Source: Dermatophagoides farinae
Taxonomy: Eukaryota; Arthropoda; Arachnida; Sarcoptiformes; Pyroglyphidae
DNA: 64,000 nucleotides
Assembly (NCBI RefSeq): GCF_024713945.1
Contig: NC_134685.1
Coordinates: 1,612,001-1,676,000, forward strand
Direction: 5' to 3'
The notes below the pieces were generated by a model, which saw only the letters and a list, made by a program, of their open reading frames with translations, ran no database searches and was not told the DNA's origin. The first letter of the stretch is position 1, and every line of letters begins with the position of its first letter. A program made the translations under genes and the position numbers. Shown piece by piece: positions 1 through 13,493 of the stretch.

Positions 1-384
1 TCTGATTGAATAAATTATATCCTAATATACGAAAAAAACGAGGGGTAAAAATATCCAAATATAACCAAAATCAAACATTCCATTCCATTCCATTCATTCA
101 TATAAATGAAATGCCATTCTGATTCTATTTATTGTTATATTATTGTTATATTTGTAATAAATAAACACATGGTATTCAATTCATTCATTTTTATTCATTT
201 CTAACGGGCTTTGTCTCTTTTTCTCTTTCTCTCTCTAAAATGAAAATGAAAAAAAAAATCACAAATTCCATTGAATTGTTTTATATTCATTTTAAAATTT
301 TTTAAATGTCAAAATGTTAGTCGAGATAAACAGTAACAGCATCAACAACAACAACAAACGAATGAAATTCATTTAAAAACATAC
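1..384. other. Intronic or flanking sequence at the left edge
   Basis: No coding exon is visible here. The stretch has ATTC/CATTC-type simple repeats and a CAA repeat near 340-357. It lies directly 3' of the last visible exon of the C1-domain gene, which ends in a GTATGT-type donor, so it is probably the start of that gene's next intron. Confidence 0.5.
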
Positions 385-1467
385 CTGACATTTTGGTGCA
401 TTTTCCTGGCATTGGCCAGCATGTACATTCATTTTACATAATTTACATTTAAGTCCTTGACGAGAATGACCTTTATTTGTGAAGAATTTTTTTTTTTTTT
501 TTGAAATCAGATAATCAATAAATGATCAATAAACAATCAATTGATATTTTGACGAAAAAAAATACATACCACGTAAAATTTCTCTACAAACATCACAAGC
601 TGTAATTTTTTTATACGTATATTCTTGAAATGCATGTACGCCCAATTGTACGGATATACGATATGTACGTTGTGCTTCTAAATCGGCCAGATCATTATTC
701 CTATATATTTAATGAGTGATGGATATAAAAGTATACAAAACGAGAGAAAAATTAGTACAGAAAACACGCACACACACGCATTTTTTTCTGTTGTTGTTGT
801 TCCTTTCTAACCAAATGATAAACAACACAATGAATAAAATTCAAAAACATTCAATTCATAATCAAAAATTATCATCATGCCTATGGGCTCGTCAGTAAGT
901 GCTAGAATATTCTGTATATGCGTTTGTGTGTGTGTGTGTGTGTGAATAAATTGTAATATAATTGTTATGATGAATAATTTTTCATTTCATTTCAAATGAA
1001 TAAATGGATGAAAGAATAAAAATGAAATAAAAACAGAAACCTTGCATCTTCATTATCATCACCATCATCATCATCATCATCATAATCATAAAATTCCTAT
1101 TTATTCTTTATATTCAGGTTTTTTTTTTATTTTCCTGGCCTGTGAATTTTATTCCTGGAATGAAAATCGAATAACAAAAAAAAAAGAAGAAAAGAAAAAA
1201 CGATAATAGGTGATAAGAGTGTTCGGGTCCCGCACATACACCCACATGCACACACACGCACACATGGAGTAAATTTATTATCATCATTAAAGTTGATGAT
1301 GATGATGATGACGATGATACCTGCTTGTTTGTCTGTGTCAACCTATTATATATATGAATACCGACAATGTGTGTGAGTGTGCATATAATACCAAAAAAAA
1401 AAAAAAAAAAACCATTTTCACCAAGTGAATAAATGTGAACAGCTTAACAACAATACCATTTTGGCCC

Positions 1468-1499
<32 letters not shown>

Positions 1500-4400
1500 C
1501 AGTATTTGATATGAGCCATATTCGCAATTATTCTAATTGGAGCCATAATCATCATCATTATCATCATCAACATCACAATAATGGTGAAAGCAATTTTGAA
1601 ATGATAATGATTCTTGCATTGATTATAGACCAAAAAAAAAAAAAAAAAAAATGAAAGAATAAAAACGAACGAACAACAAACACCAAAATGAATCGATTAT
1701 ATGTATATACAGGTTTTTTTTGGAATAAAAAAAAATTGTTTTTTTTCCACAATCATCATCGTTGATGTTGGCGATTCTTTTTTGTTCTTCTGATGATTGA
1801 TGATTAACAAAAAAAAAAAAAAGAGAATGACATTATTCTTGGTTTTGTTTTCACATTGATTAGAAAAAAAAGGACAATTTTGAAAGAATCGATTGATCGA
1901 TTGATGGTGGCGGTAATAATCGTAATAATTTGATTAATTTGATCATCATGGATAAATTTGTTTTTTTTTATTCGCAAAAACATCATCATCATCATCATTT
2001 GTTTGTTTGTTTATAATTGTGTTTGACATTCGATACAACACACACACACACACTCACACAGTGATTTAAATGTCAATTTCAAAGCTTCCATTTCATTAAT
2101 CATTCTTTTTTTGTTTTTTTTCCGTAAAAAAAAGATCAAACAACAAACGAATCACCACCAATCATTCATTGTTATTCTCTCTGTCTCTCTCTCTCGCACT
2201 GTAACCAGAATTTTACATGTTATACAATCTTGCCATTCCTTTTTTTTATTATAATATTTGATGATTGATTGATTAATGAATCAAAACCAATTAATGTCTA
2301 TATATAGAAAAAAAACAAATTTCATTATGTATAATGATATCTAGCTATAATTCAACTTTGAATTTCAATTTGTGTGTGTGTATGCGGTGTGTGTGTGTGT
2401 GATTATAATTTGCTTTTTCATTGTATATCCAATATCAAATATCATCGCAATTATATTACAATCAGCCAATCTTTCACATTGGATCAATCAATCGATTTAG
2501 AAATTTCGATTTTTTTTCCATCTTCTCAATTGTATATGCTGTTTTTGTTGTTGTTGTTGTTTTTTTTCTGTTAATAATAATTATATATTATGGTCCATTG
2601 ATTCATGATGAAAAGAAACGTCGATATTTATTTTAATAACAACAACAACAACAACAGCAGCACTTAAATTGGTCAAATTCTTATGTCAACGTAAGTGATG
2701 TGTGTGTAGGTTTTTTTGGTAATAATAAAATCCTAACCAAAACGATAATTTTGTTGTTGTAATTTGCGTGCGTATGTGTGTGTGTGCGATTTGATCGGAT
2801 TTAATTGTCATAAATATTTCTCTATGTGCGTGTATGTGTGTGTGTTTGTATCAAGTCTGATAACAAAAAAAAAAGACCAAACCATTCTCGTCATTTATTA
2901 CTACTAATAATAATGGAAATGAAATGCCAACAACAAGAAAAAAATTTTTTTTTGTTTCCAAAAAATATTTCCACTTATAAATTGTCATCCGGAATTTCTA
3001 TCTTGTTTCAAATTCAAAATTATGCCCAAAAAAAGCCATGAAACATCGATTCATTCGATGTTTGAAATTTGGTATTTTTTTTCATTTTATCGCTAATAAT
3101 TCCCCATTTAATGAATTGGAAATCAATATTTTTTCCATTTTGTTACAAAGTTTTTTTTTCGTTTTAATGTGAACACAGGTATCATCAACGTTGCAATGGA
3201 AAAAACCTGGAATTATTTTTTTTTCTTTTCGTTTGAAACGTTATTGATCCGGTTATAAAAACATATTGAAACTTTACAAATGAAAAAAAAAACAGAAACA
3301 AAACAAAACAAAAAAAAGTTCACCAATATTTCCATGGTATGGCCAAGAGAAAAATGGAAAGAATGAATCATATGATCATTATTATCAATATAAATCGATT
3401 AAGGAGCGATTTTGTGTGTGTGTGTATGAAAAAAAAATTCACAATCATTATCATGTGATGATGGTAATGTGTGGATAATGGTGAACATCGATTAAATTGA
3501 TTATAAATTGCATATATGCACTTTAATGGCATTATCATTAGTATGGGCTTGGTTAGATGGCTCAATCATAATTATTGAAACCAAAAAAAAAACCAACACA
3601 GCCACATAATAAAATCAAATTCAAGTGTGTGAATAAAAATATGTGATTTTTCCAATGGAAAACCCACACACACACACACATGGAACCGATCAACCAAGAC
3701 TGAAATAAACAACAACAGAAACAAAAAAAAAAAAAAAGAGAATCGGAAATTGATGAAAAAGTTTCATCATCGTCATCACCATCATCATCATCATCATTTG
3801 AGCATCACTATCGCTTTCATTCAGTTTAAATATAATGAATTTGATTTTTTTTTGCAATTGAAACCAACCAAAAAATAGAGAGAAAAAAAATCCATCAAAT
3901 TACAATTGTGCAATATATATATTCATGGTTGGAAATTGAATCGTTTTCCTAGACACTTTCACACACCCAGACACACACACTCATTCAATTCAAATCTCGT
4001 TTTCGAAATCACCACAGGAGTTCTATTTCAAAAAAAAAAAAAAATTCGCGTTTTGCATCACCAATAACGATAATAATAATAATAATAATAACCGATTCCA
4101 TGAAATTGGAATTCAATTTGAATTGTCAATATAGATTTTCGATTTGCTCTATTTGAAATGGATGAAAAAATGTTGTTGTTGTTGTTGTTGTTGTTGTCTT
4201 TGTTGTTGTTGTTGTTGTTGTTGTTGTTATTATATAGAACAACAACAAAAGTAAAAATATTACAGAAGAAAAAAGCATTAAAGAAACGAAAATGACAAAA
4301 AAAAACAACAAAACAAAACAAAACGCATCGTTTTGACTCATTGATTCAAAAAAAAAAAAAACATATGAACAGCAACGACGACGACGACGACGACTACAAG

Positions 4401-7400
4401 AAAACGACCAAACAAACAAACAGAAAAACATGGTAATTCTCTTGAGGTAAACAACAGGAAATTATTATTATTAATGAACAAAATAGAAAATAAAAATGAT
4501 GAACAACAACAACAACAATAACAACAACAAAAAAGTGAATTTGAATTTGAAATGAAATGAAATGCAACGCAATTGGCAGAAATGCAAATGGTGTTCATTC
4601 ATTTATTATTAGTTATTTTCTCATTGAACGAAAAAAAAATCGAAAACTCATTCTGGAAGTTAATTCCACAGTTTTTTTTTTTCTCTCTCTCTCTCTCTCA
4701 ATAATTAATTCTTACCACTTTGTTCAGGTTGTTCAAGTTGTTTGTTGTTCATGTCTGTCTGTCTATCAAGCAGGCAAAAGAATATTCATGGTTTTGTTTT
4801 GAAATTCTTTTCTCTTTCTCTTTATTTCGCTCGATTCAATTTCAAAACTTTCTTTTTTTTTATTATTTTGTTTTTTTTCATGTTTTCAAATTGAATTTTT
4901 TTGAAATTACAAGTCTAGCTAGCTAGTCCCCATTAGAAGTCAGTGACAGACCAACATTACAGCATTGTGAAAAAGTTTGCCATACTAGTCTGTCTGTCTT
5001 GTTCAGTTTGGTCTTTCACTGACTTCTAATGGAACCACTAGACTAAGATTACCAACAAACACACATATTGCACGAATAACAACAACGAAAAAAAAATAAA
5101 AAAAAATTGAAGCAGGTGTTAAATTTCCGAATATTTTTTTTGTTCTCTCAAAATGAAAGAAAAGAATTTCCTTTGTATGGCAATCATCGTCATCATCATC
5201 ATCATAAATTGTTATCATTTTCTGGATCAAATTTCCTTTCAGTCAGTCAAATGCAAAACAAAAACTGAAACAAAACAAAAAGAAATTTGAAGATTCCAAG
5301 ATATCTAAGAAATGGTCAATCTGGTATATATGACTGTATAATGAATGGTTAGACATAAACAACAGAAAAACAGAGAGGATTTTTTTTTTTGCAAAATTTG
5401 TGATTGATTCATATTGTCTCTCTCTCTCTCTCTCGGTGTGTGTGTGTGTGTGTAATGTTATAGTAAATCAGATTCTGTACACTCAGAATCCGGTGGTAGA
5501 ATAACCAAACGAAAAAAAAAATTTGTAACATCTTTTTGGGGTGAACAAAAAATAAATAAATAAATAAATAATTCGATTCCAGTGAATTTTCAGCCACATT
5601 TAATGTGGTTTTTCTATTTGTTTGGAAAAAAAAGACAACAACAAAAAAAAATTCCACCAAACAGTGTATGGTGGACATCATCATCATCATTATCATCACA
5701 TTACATTGTAATCCAAAATTTGGGTTGAGGAATAATTGTTGAGAATGAACATGAAAAAAAAACAAACTTTCCATTTTCCATTTTCGATTCTTTGTATGAA
5801 CAAATTACTTTAGCTTCATTGTTGTTGTTTGTTGTTGTTGTTGTTGTTGTTTTTGAAACTCTTTGAATACATTCTTTGATTCAATTATAAGTGCTGACTA
5901 TAATGGATTTTTGTTTTTTTTCATTCACACTCACACCATCATCATCATTCTCTATCTCTAATTTTTTTTTCTCATATGAAAAACAGAAAAAAAGCAACGA
6001 AACAAATTCAACAATCAATCAATCAGTCAATCTATTTGAGATGATTTACAAACATTTTTTGAGGGGTATAACAGCCAATACTAAATGTAACAATCATGTA
6101 TAGAGATGACAAATATTTTGAATATATGGAAATTACGTTTTTTATGAATTTTTTTTTTGGGCTTGTTTCATCGATACGACGATGATGATGATAAACATAG
6201 AGAAAAAAAAACATTCATGTTATCCAAAATGATTATAGATTAATAGAAAAATTGAGAAAAGCTGTTTATCGCAAATAAAAAAAAAACACCGGACAAGAAC
6301 AACAGTCCAACAATGTACACAATGTGTTGTCGATGTGTAATAATTAGTGGTGGGGGGGAAACAAAAACAATGTTGAATGGATTGAATTTGGAAAAAAACA
6401 AAAAAAAAGATATTCGTAAACATGTATTATTCATTTTTTTTCATGTTGTTCAATCAGATCATCATCATCATCATCATCATAAGATAATGTGACATGAATC
6501 AGAAATCCGTGATTCACAACGAATCACAAACTGACACAAACACACACACACACACCGACATGAACACGAACAAACAAACAGATCTCAAATACGTTTGTCA
6601 AATAAGATTTTTTTTTTTTGGGGTCTGTTTTTTTGTTTGTTTGATTCTATTTTGGGCTCATCATCATTCTGTTTGTTTTTCTATATCAATATCCATTGAA
6701 TAATGTTGTTGGTCATCATGTTTGATGATGATGGTGTATATGGATGGATGGATGGATGAATGGTCATATCATTTCACATGTATGTGTGTGTATTGTATAT
6801 TATTCAACTGACAAGTTCCAGAAATCTGTAAAGAAAAAAAAATGAAAGATTTACTTGCTGCTGCTGTTGTTATTATTATTATTGCATCTTAAAACACTCA
6901 AAATTATTGATGTGTCTGGCTATATGTGTGTGTGTGTGTGTCAAGTACAGACTGACCAAAACAAAACAAAAAAGAAAAAGAAATTCAAATGATGAATTAG
7001 ATGCTAGAAGAAAAACAAAATACCGGATACGGGTATAAATAACAACAACAACAACAACAACAACAACAACGGCAAAAAGAAAATAAAAAACGCAAATGAA
7101 AGCAAAAAAAACAAATATTCTTCTTTTTTCCTATTTCTTTTTTTTTATTGCAATTATGTGTATGCATTATGCATTAAATACTGCAATAATGATCATAAAA
7201 AAAATATAATGAAAAACGAACAAAGAAGCAAAAAAAAAAGAAAAAAGAAAAAACAATGCAAAAATAATGATGATGATTGAATGCAGTGCAATTTTCTACG
7301 TATGCAAAATATGTGAAAAGAAAAAAAAAATATCCAATATATTCTGGATCTCTTTATTTCATAATGATAATAATAATAATAAAAAAAATAAGAATTTCTC

Positions 7401-9147
7401 ACACACACATTTTTTTCGTTGCTGCTGCTGCTGTTGTCGAATTTTAAACATTATGATTGACTTGTCAATAATAAATTCTGGCCATAATCAATAACAATAA
7501 AAAAAAAATTTTGTCACTGAAATTTTTGTCAAGAATTCGTTGATGTGTGGGGGTTGTAATAACAGTGAAAGAAAAATGAATTTAAAATTTTTTATTTTTT
7601 CATTTTCTTCAGCCAAAAAAAAAACCAAGAATAAAATTTGCTGCTGTTAAACGGAATAAAAAGAATAAAGAATTGGAGAATGAAAGAATAAAATTTTGAA
7701 AGGTCTGCTGTTCGTAGTAGTTGCCCCATTATCATGATGATGATGTGTAAAATATGAAATTGCAGCAAGAATGGGCCATAGAATGGAATCTATCTCATTC
7801 TCACTGGCTTTCTCTATTTATATTACACACAAAGGGTGATGATGATGATGATGATAATAATAATAAAAAAAGAAATAACAAACAAAATAGATCAACAATC
7901 AATCTAAATAGTGAAGCAAGATGATGAGATAAATAAAAAAAAAGAAAAATTCAATGATGATGATCGAACCATATGGTTTGTGAACAACAACAACAACAAC
8001 ACCGCCATCATTTTGAATTATAAATTCTTTATTATTATCGTCTTGTTCGTTGTTTTATTCACACATTCACAATAACAACAACAACAACAACAACAATGAC
8101 AACAACAACAACAACAATGACAACAACAACAACAACAAAAAAAAAAAATTATTAATACAGCTATAACTAGTGAATTGAATTGAAATGAAAATGAAGCTTT
8201 ATTATTCAATTCCCAATCGATGACAAATAATGATGATGATGATGATGAAATGAAGAATATTTTTCCATTCTGTTCATATCGAATGTCAAAAAAAAAATAG
8301 TCAATGAATGAATGTATGAATGGAATGAAATGAAATGAAATGAATATGATCCTATTGGTGATCCATCTGTGTGGATATTTTTAATAAAAAAAAAAACGAG
8401 AATGCAATCAATTATTATTCGATGGCCTTGTGTAGCGGGGAAAAAAAATTCTTTTTTGTTTGTTTGTCTGCAGAAGCATCGGAAGAAAGAAAGAATAAAT
8501 TCCAATAAAAAAAAACACCAATTTCAATCCAATCCAATCAAAAATGTAAAAAAAAAAGAAAATTTCGATTCCATTTTTATTCTCGAAAGAATCGGCTTTT
8601 TTCACACACATACACACAGACAAACACACACAGCTTCAAACATAATTATGATTTGTGCTAATGAATGAATTATAGATGCAAAAATCGATAATCAAATTTC
8701 AAGCCAAAATAGAAGCAAAAATTAGCAAATATTAATGAATTAATTAATTAGTTATCATCATCATCATCATCATCATTATTATAATTGGATGATATGAGGC
8801 TTAGTAGAAGAAATCATTCGATGATTGCTGCATCTCAATTTTCATTCATTGATTATGTGTGTGTGTGTGTGTGTGGAAATGAGAAAAAAAAACAAAAAAC
8901 AACACAATAGCATCATATGGCAGAATATTCAGAATATTCACACGCACACACATCCAAATTCATTTGCTTACCTTGAACCAACACCAACGGCTGTTAATTT
9001 TAATGAACGAAATGCTTTAATCCATTTACTTTTAACACCGGTCACAGCTGATAATGATGATGATGATGATGATTGTTGTTGTTGTGGTGATGGTACTGAT
9101 GATGATGATTGTGAAAATCTTCTTGAATCATTTGATCGTAGATCCAT
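385..9147 (-). CDS. C1 (diacylglycerol-type) zinc-domain protein, 5' part; gene continues beyond the left edge
   Basis: Exons on the minus strand are 8972-9147, 570-700 and 385-470; the last ends in a donor, so the rest lies outside the window. Phases agree: 176 nt leave two bases, 131 nt leave one, and the third exon completes the codon. The ATG at 9147 opens a Ser/Gln-rich N-terminus (MDLRSNDSRRFSQ...), followed by a basic stretch containing KSKWIKAFRSLK. The second and third exons encode a C1 domain: HAFQEYTYKKITACDVC, then RQGLKCKLCKMNVH. Ligand spacing is H-X12-C-X2-C-X13-C-X2-C-X4-H-X3-C-X6-C; the canonical end is H-X2-C-X7-C, so one cysteine is shifted by one residue. C1 domains bind diacylglycerol or phorbol esters or act as protein-docking zinc modules. 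No further domain is visible, so the family (kinase, RhoGEF, STAC-like or other) cannot be assigned. The first intron is about 8.3 kb. Confidence 0.75.
701..8971 (-). other. Long first intron of the C1-domain gene
   Basis: This 8.3-kb stretch is bounded by a GTAAGC donor (minus strand) next to 8972 and an ATATAG acceptor next to 700. It holds many CA/GT, GAT/ATC, CAA/TTG and poly-A/T tracts. The only open frames are repeat translations. A near-perfect inverted repeat at 4930-5032 is listed separately. No nested gene was recognised. Confidence 0.55.
4930..5032. repeat. Imperfect inverted repeat or hairpin, 23-bp arms
   Basis: The left arm at 4930-4952 and the right arm at 5010-5032 are reverse complements with one mismatch in 23 (left arm begins CCATTAGAAGTCAGTGA). 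They are separated by 57 nt. Weaker complementarity (CTAGT against ACTAG) extends outside the arms. The arms are not microsatellite sequence, which sets them apart from the surroundings. The structure could be a small-RNA precursor or the remnant of a short inverted-repeat element. Nothing in it identifies either. Confidence 0.6.
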
Positions 9148-9680
9148 TTTTTTTCGGTAACAATGTTTTCAACAACAACAACAACAACAGTTAACAAATC
9201 AGCCCAAATTGTATTTAATAATGGTGGTTAATTTTTTTTTTAAAAAGGCACAAAAAAAGACATGATTTAATGAGAACAAAATTTAAAAAACAAAACAAAC
9301 AAGGCAAATATTATAACAGCAATGATAATTTCAACGATTTAAATCCTGGAACATCATTATCGTTGTTGTTTTTTTGATTTCGTCGTTCGGTCGGTTGTTG
9401 TAATCACAATCAAATCTTGAATGAAACTACTGTGGCCAAAACTTTGAATATTGCCAGCACACAAACACAAACACACTAGGTCTTTTTTTTTTAACCAACC
9501 AACCAGCCAGTCAGCAGACAGTTAGTCAGTGTATGCGCGTGATGGTATTCCATTTTTTTATATATATTCTTTAACACAACAATGATGATGATGACGACGA
9601 CGACGAAAAAGAATCGTAAAGTTTTGTCATGGCAAAACATTCAACATCACAGCATGTTGTGTACAATGCACATACCGGTA
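9148..9680. other. 5' flank of the C1-domain gene
   Basis: This stretch holds the presumed 5' UTR and promoter of the minus-strand C1 gene. It contains a CAA repeat near 9171-9187, AACC/CAGT-like repeats near 9490-9530, and a GATGAC/GAC run near 9583-9606. No TATA box was placed with confidence. Confidence 0.35.
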
Positions 9681-10467
9681 TTAACCCTAGAAAGGTAACC
9701 TACGTAAAATTTATGCTTTTTGCACTTCAACATGTTCCAAAAAAACACTCACGATGCTAAGACAGCTGGAACCCCTTTCTATTCCTCAAGAATAAGCTTG
9801 TACGTAAAATTTACGTATAGTTGCCTGAATCAGCATAGAAAAATCTTAGAAAATTTTGCTGAGAGCGATAGTTTCGGAAATTTTTCCCAAAAAACGTCAT
9901 TTATGAATAAAAATAATTTTAATTTTTTTCTTTTTTTTATCTTTTCACTTGTCAAAAACGTTTTTTGTCGCAATATTTTTTGAAATAAACGTTTTTTCTG
10001 TTCATTTGTTTATGTTTTTCACTTTATTCAAAATTAAAATGCTTGCAAAAAGCGTTTAACAACGACCGGATGTAAACGTTGTGGCACCGCCCCCGTGGCG
10101 AATATCAGATAAAAATTTGTCAATCATGTTTCGAAACACAATCATCGATTGATTAATCATATTTACAGGATCATTTTTCATTTTTTCTTGACGCTGTGAT
10201 AATTTCAAAATTGACAATAAAAAAAAAAATTCAAAATTTACACCATATCTTTAATTTGATATTTTTGAACTTTCCACTTTTGAAAAATGATTTTTTCTTC
10301 TTTAATATAAAATAGAGGTGTGATTCAACGAATAAACGTTAAAATTTAACATAAATAATCAGATAATTTAATTTTTATAGCGGAAATAAGTTAGGCATAT
10401 CAACTACGTAAAATTTACGTAGGTTACCTTTCCCGCAATATCGATAAGGTTACCTTTCTAGGGTTAA
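9681..10467 (+). mobile_element. piggyBac-like non-autonomous DNA transposon with TTAA target duplications
   Basis: The element spans 9685-10463 (779 bp) and is flanked on both sides by TTAA (9681-9684 and 10464-10467), the piggyBac target site. Its ends are inverted copies of CCCTAGAAAGGTAACC, which matches the CCCTAGAAAG start typical of piggyBac termini. Subterminal copies of a palindromic TACGTAAAATTTACGTA-type motif occur near 9700, 9800 and 10405-10426, and at the right end GGTAACC appears twice. The interior is AT-rich with no long transposase frame. A relic of the transposase C-terminus survives at about 10045-10165. The element was probably mobilised in trans by a full-length relative. 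Confidence 0.88.
10045..10165 (+). pseudogene. Decayed C-terminal cysteine-rich domain of a piggyBac-type transposase
   Basis: One plus-strand frame reads CKKRLTTTGCKRCGTAPVA and then meets a stop. A neighbouring frame just downstream reads IKICQSCFETQSSID and stops. Together they follow the usual order of the piggyBac C-terminal zinc domain (Cys-Xn-Cys-X2-Cys ... C-X2-C-F), interrupted by a frameshift. Their place near the right terminal repeat fits the position of the transposase 3' end in intact elements. No DDD catalytic core remains, so this copy cannot encode an active enzyme. The family match is by motif only. Confidence 0.6.
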
Positions 10468-13453
10468 TGTATACACAACTAACCCTGATAATATATGAAC
10501 GGTGTGCATTTCTTTTTTTTCATTCGCAAAATGAGAAAATATTCTGCATCTTCTTCAGCCACAGAACCAAAAAAAAAAATAAAAATAAAAATAACAGTAA
10601 AACATTAAACGGTATGCTGTGTTTTTTTTCTGAATGAAATTGAATAGATTCTTTCTATTCAATATTTTACAATAAACAGAATCAAATGAATCAGGAATAA
10701 TATCAAAGAATCAGAATCAGCCAACCAACTAATGAATCAACCACCACCATTACCACCACCACTATATATAATGTGCATTGGAAAAAAACAGAGATAACAT
10801 TTGCTATTTCAAGAACCAAAAATAAAAATAAAATAAAAATCCAAGCACATTATATCACATATAATCTGGCGCTGTTGTCGTTTTTTCAAAATTGGCGCCA
10901 TTTATGTTTATTTATTCATTCGTTTATTACTGTAACTTAACTGATTGTGATCAACAACAACACAAAGACACAATTAGATATGAGAAAAAAAAATGAAATG
11001 AAATGAAATGAAAAGAATGTTTTGATCATTAAAAACAATAAGAATAATAATAAAAAATTTTATTTTTTATTAAATTGTAAATTTTTTTTATCATCTCCAT
11101 AAATTTTTTTTTTTTTTTTGAAACAAAATTATTCTGTATTCTGTATTCTGTAGTTAGACGTTTTTAGTTTTTTTTTCTTTCGAACTTGAGGAATTTCATC
11201 TATTTTCATCCATCATTATTGTGCGTGTGTGTGTGTGTGTGTGTTTTATTAGATTTACGTGCCCATTTCAACATTCACGTATTCCGTATGTTGTGTATGT
11301 GATGTTTATAAGTTTTTTATTTGCAAATAAAAAGGAAAAAAAAACATCGATGATTGAACAACTGGTGGATCACACATACAAACACACACACACACACACA
11401 CACATCACATTAAATGATGTGAAAATGAAACATTGAAACACATCATCATCACCATCAACAAAATCATCAACATCGTGATTGTTAATTTTCCACTAGAATT
11501 CAGATTTATTTTCACTATAGAATGACAACAACAACAACAACAACAAAAAAATCTTTGAATTCTTTTATTTGATTGTTTTGGCTGGAATAAAAAAAAATTT
11601 ATTCATTTTTCCATTGCAAGAATCCGGCAAACGGACACATATATTGCATCCACTATATATATATATGTGCGTCTTATTTGTTGTTGTTGTTGTTGTTGTC
11701 GTTGTAGTTTAATGAAAAAAAACAAAAACAACAAAAAAAAACTTGATTAAATTTTGAAAAGAAAAAAGAAAAAAAAATTTAAATTTTTTTTATCTCTCTC
11801 TCTCTCTCTTGAATGAATACGAAAAGATTGACAAGAGAGAGAGAGAGAAAGAAATTCTGAAACAAAAGAAAAAAAAATTCCAGAAACTTTCGATAAAGAC
11901 AAACCGAAAAAAAAACTCAATATTTTTTTTTGTTTCGCTTGATGTCTTTATTAATATATAATCCACATTTATATACATGGCCTATTCACAGTTCAATGAA
12001 CAGTGTCGTTTTTTTTTGTAGAAAGTCAACTTTTTTTTTTGCTGGTCTTATCTCATAATCTCAACTGAAATCACTGAAATCACGGCTATTATTTTTTTAT
12101 TTTTTTTTGTCGGTGATTGGAAAGTTATTAAAATAATGATGATGGATTTTGTTTTGTTTTTTTTTTTTTTTGTCAGGCATTTACGTCAGTATGTGCGTGT
12201 GTGTGTGTGTGTGTAATACCCGTGTACGATTTTTTTCTTTTTGATAGATAAGTTCGATAGAAAGAAATGATAACAAAAAAAAACCCACAGTAACCACAAA
12301 CCACCACCACCACACAACCGGAATCGGAAATATGAGAATTTGGATGAAACAAAAAAAAAACCAGTGTGTGTATGTGTGTAAGAAATAAAGAAAAAAAAAT
12401 GAATGGAGAAAAAAAAAGTTTCGAAACTTTATTCCACACTTATCAACATCATTATCATAATGAGCGTATTATATAAAAAAAGAATTTAACGACAAAAAAA
12501 AATTCTTATTTATCTGATTTGAGTAATGAACGAATGGAATTCAATCGATGATACTTGATTGAACAAATGAATGGATTCCAATTCCGAAAACGACGACGAC
12601 GACGAAGACCAGATTAGTTTTCATCAAATATAATCTGTAAAAATTTATTCATGACAAATGAATGAATGAATTTGAATTTGAAAGAAACAAAAACAAAAAA
12701 AGACTGAGAATTATCATTCATTATTAATAATGAATTAGAAAAAAAAAATGAAAAAGAAATTCTTGAATTTAAGAAAATTGGAATTATTCGTCATTCTACA
12801 ATTCCGGTACATTTTCTTCTTTTTTTTTTTGGTTCATTTTTCCATTCAATAATGATAACCAGAATTTATATATTTTTTTTTTTCGTTAAAGATCAATCCA
12901 TGTGCGTGAATCTAAATGGCCAAATTAGAAATGACAGTACAGTACATTTTTGTTGTTGTTGTTGTTGTTGTTGTCGTTTTTCTGTTTTAACAATCGTGTA
13001 TAATTCAAGTCAAGGATGATCGCGAATCGAATCGACCTATTTTTTGTTGTTGTTGTCGCTTCTGCGTTTTTTTTTATTATATATTCATCCATCCAGGTCT
13101 TGTGTTGTTGTTGTCGTCGTTTTTTTCTGCTTACAAAAAGCTTTTTTCCGCGAAAAAAAAAAATTTTACCATTGACGGTATATACATCATTCATAACAGC
13201 AGAATAATGATGATGATGATGATGCTCGGAATCACCACAGCAATTTTACCATCAACACACACACACACACAGACAGACACACGAGTAAGAAAACTTTATA
13301 ATCATCATCATATACTTAACTTTGACGATGTGACTTACTCTCTTGAACTATATTAAAGTTTTTGGTGAGGGTAGTCGCTGCAATCAAAATCAAGATGATG
13401 ATGATTATGATGATGATGGAGTTAAGAATTATACAAATAAACAAATGAAAAGA

Positions 13454-13493
<40 letters not shown>

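Noticed and set aside
1114-1341. Open frames with CVCVCV, THTHTH, DDDD, CCCC or NNNN runs in many places
   Set aside because: They are translations of GT/CA, GAT and TTG microsatellites, often starting at non-ATG codons and lacking splice or domain support.
9720-9983. 88-codon open frame inside the piggyBac-like element as a transposase
   Set aside because: It starts at TTG, has no DDD core or other piggyBac motif, and ends before the cysteine-rich relic, so it is probably chance in AT-rich DNA.
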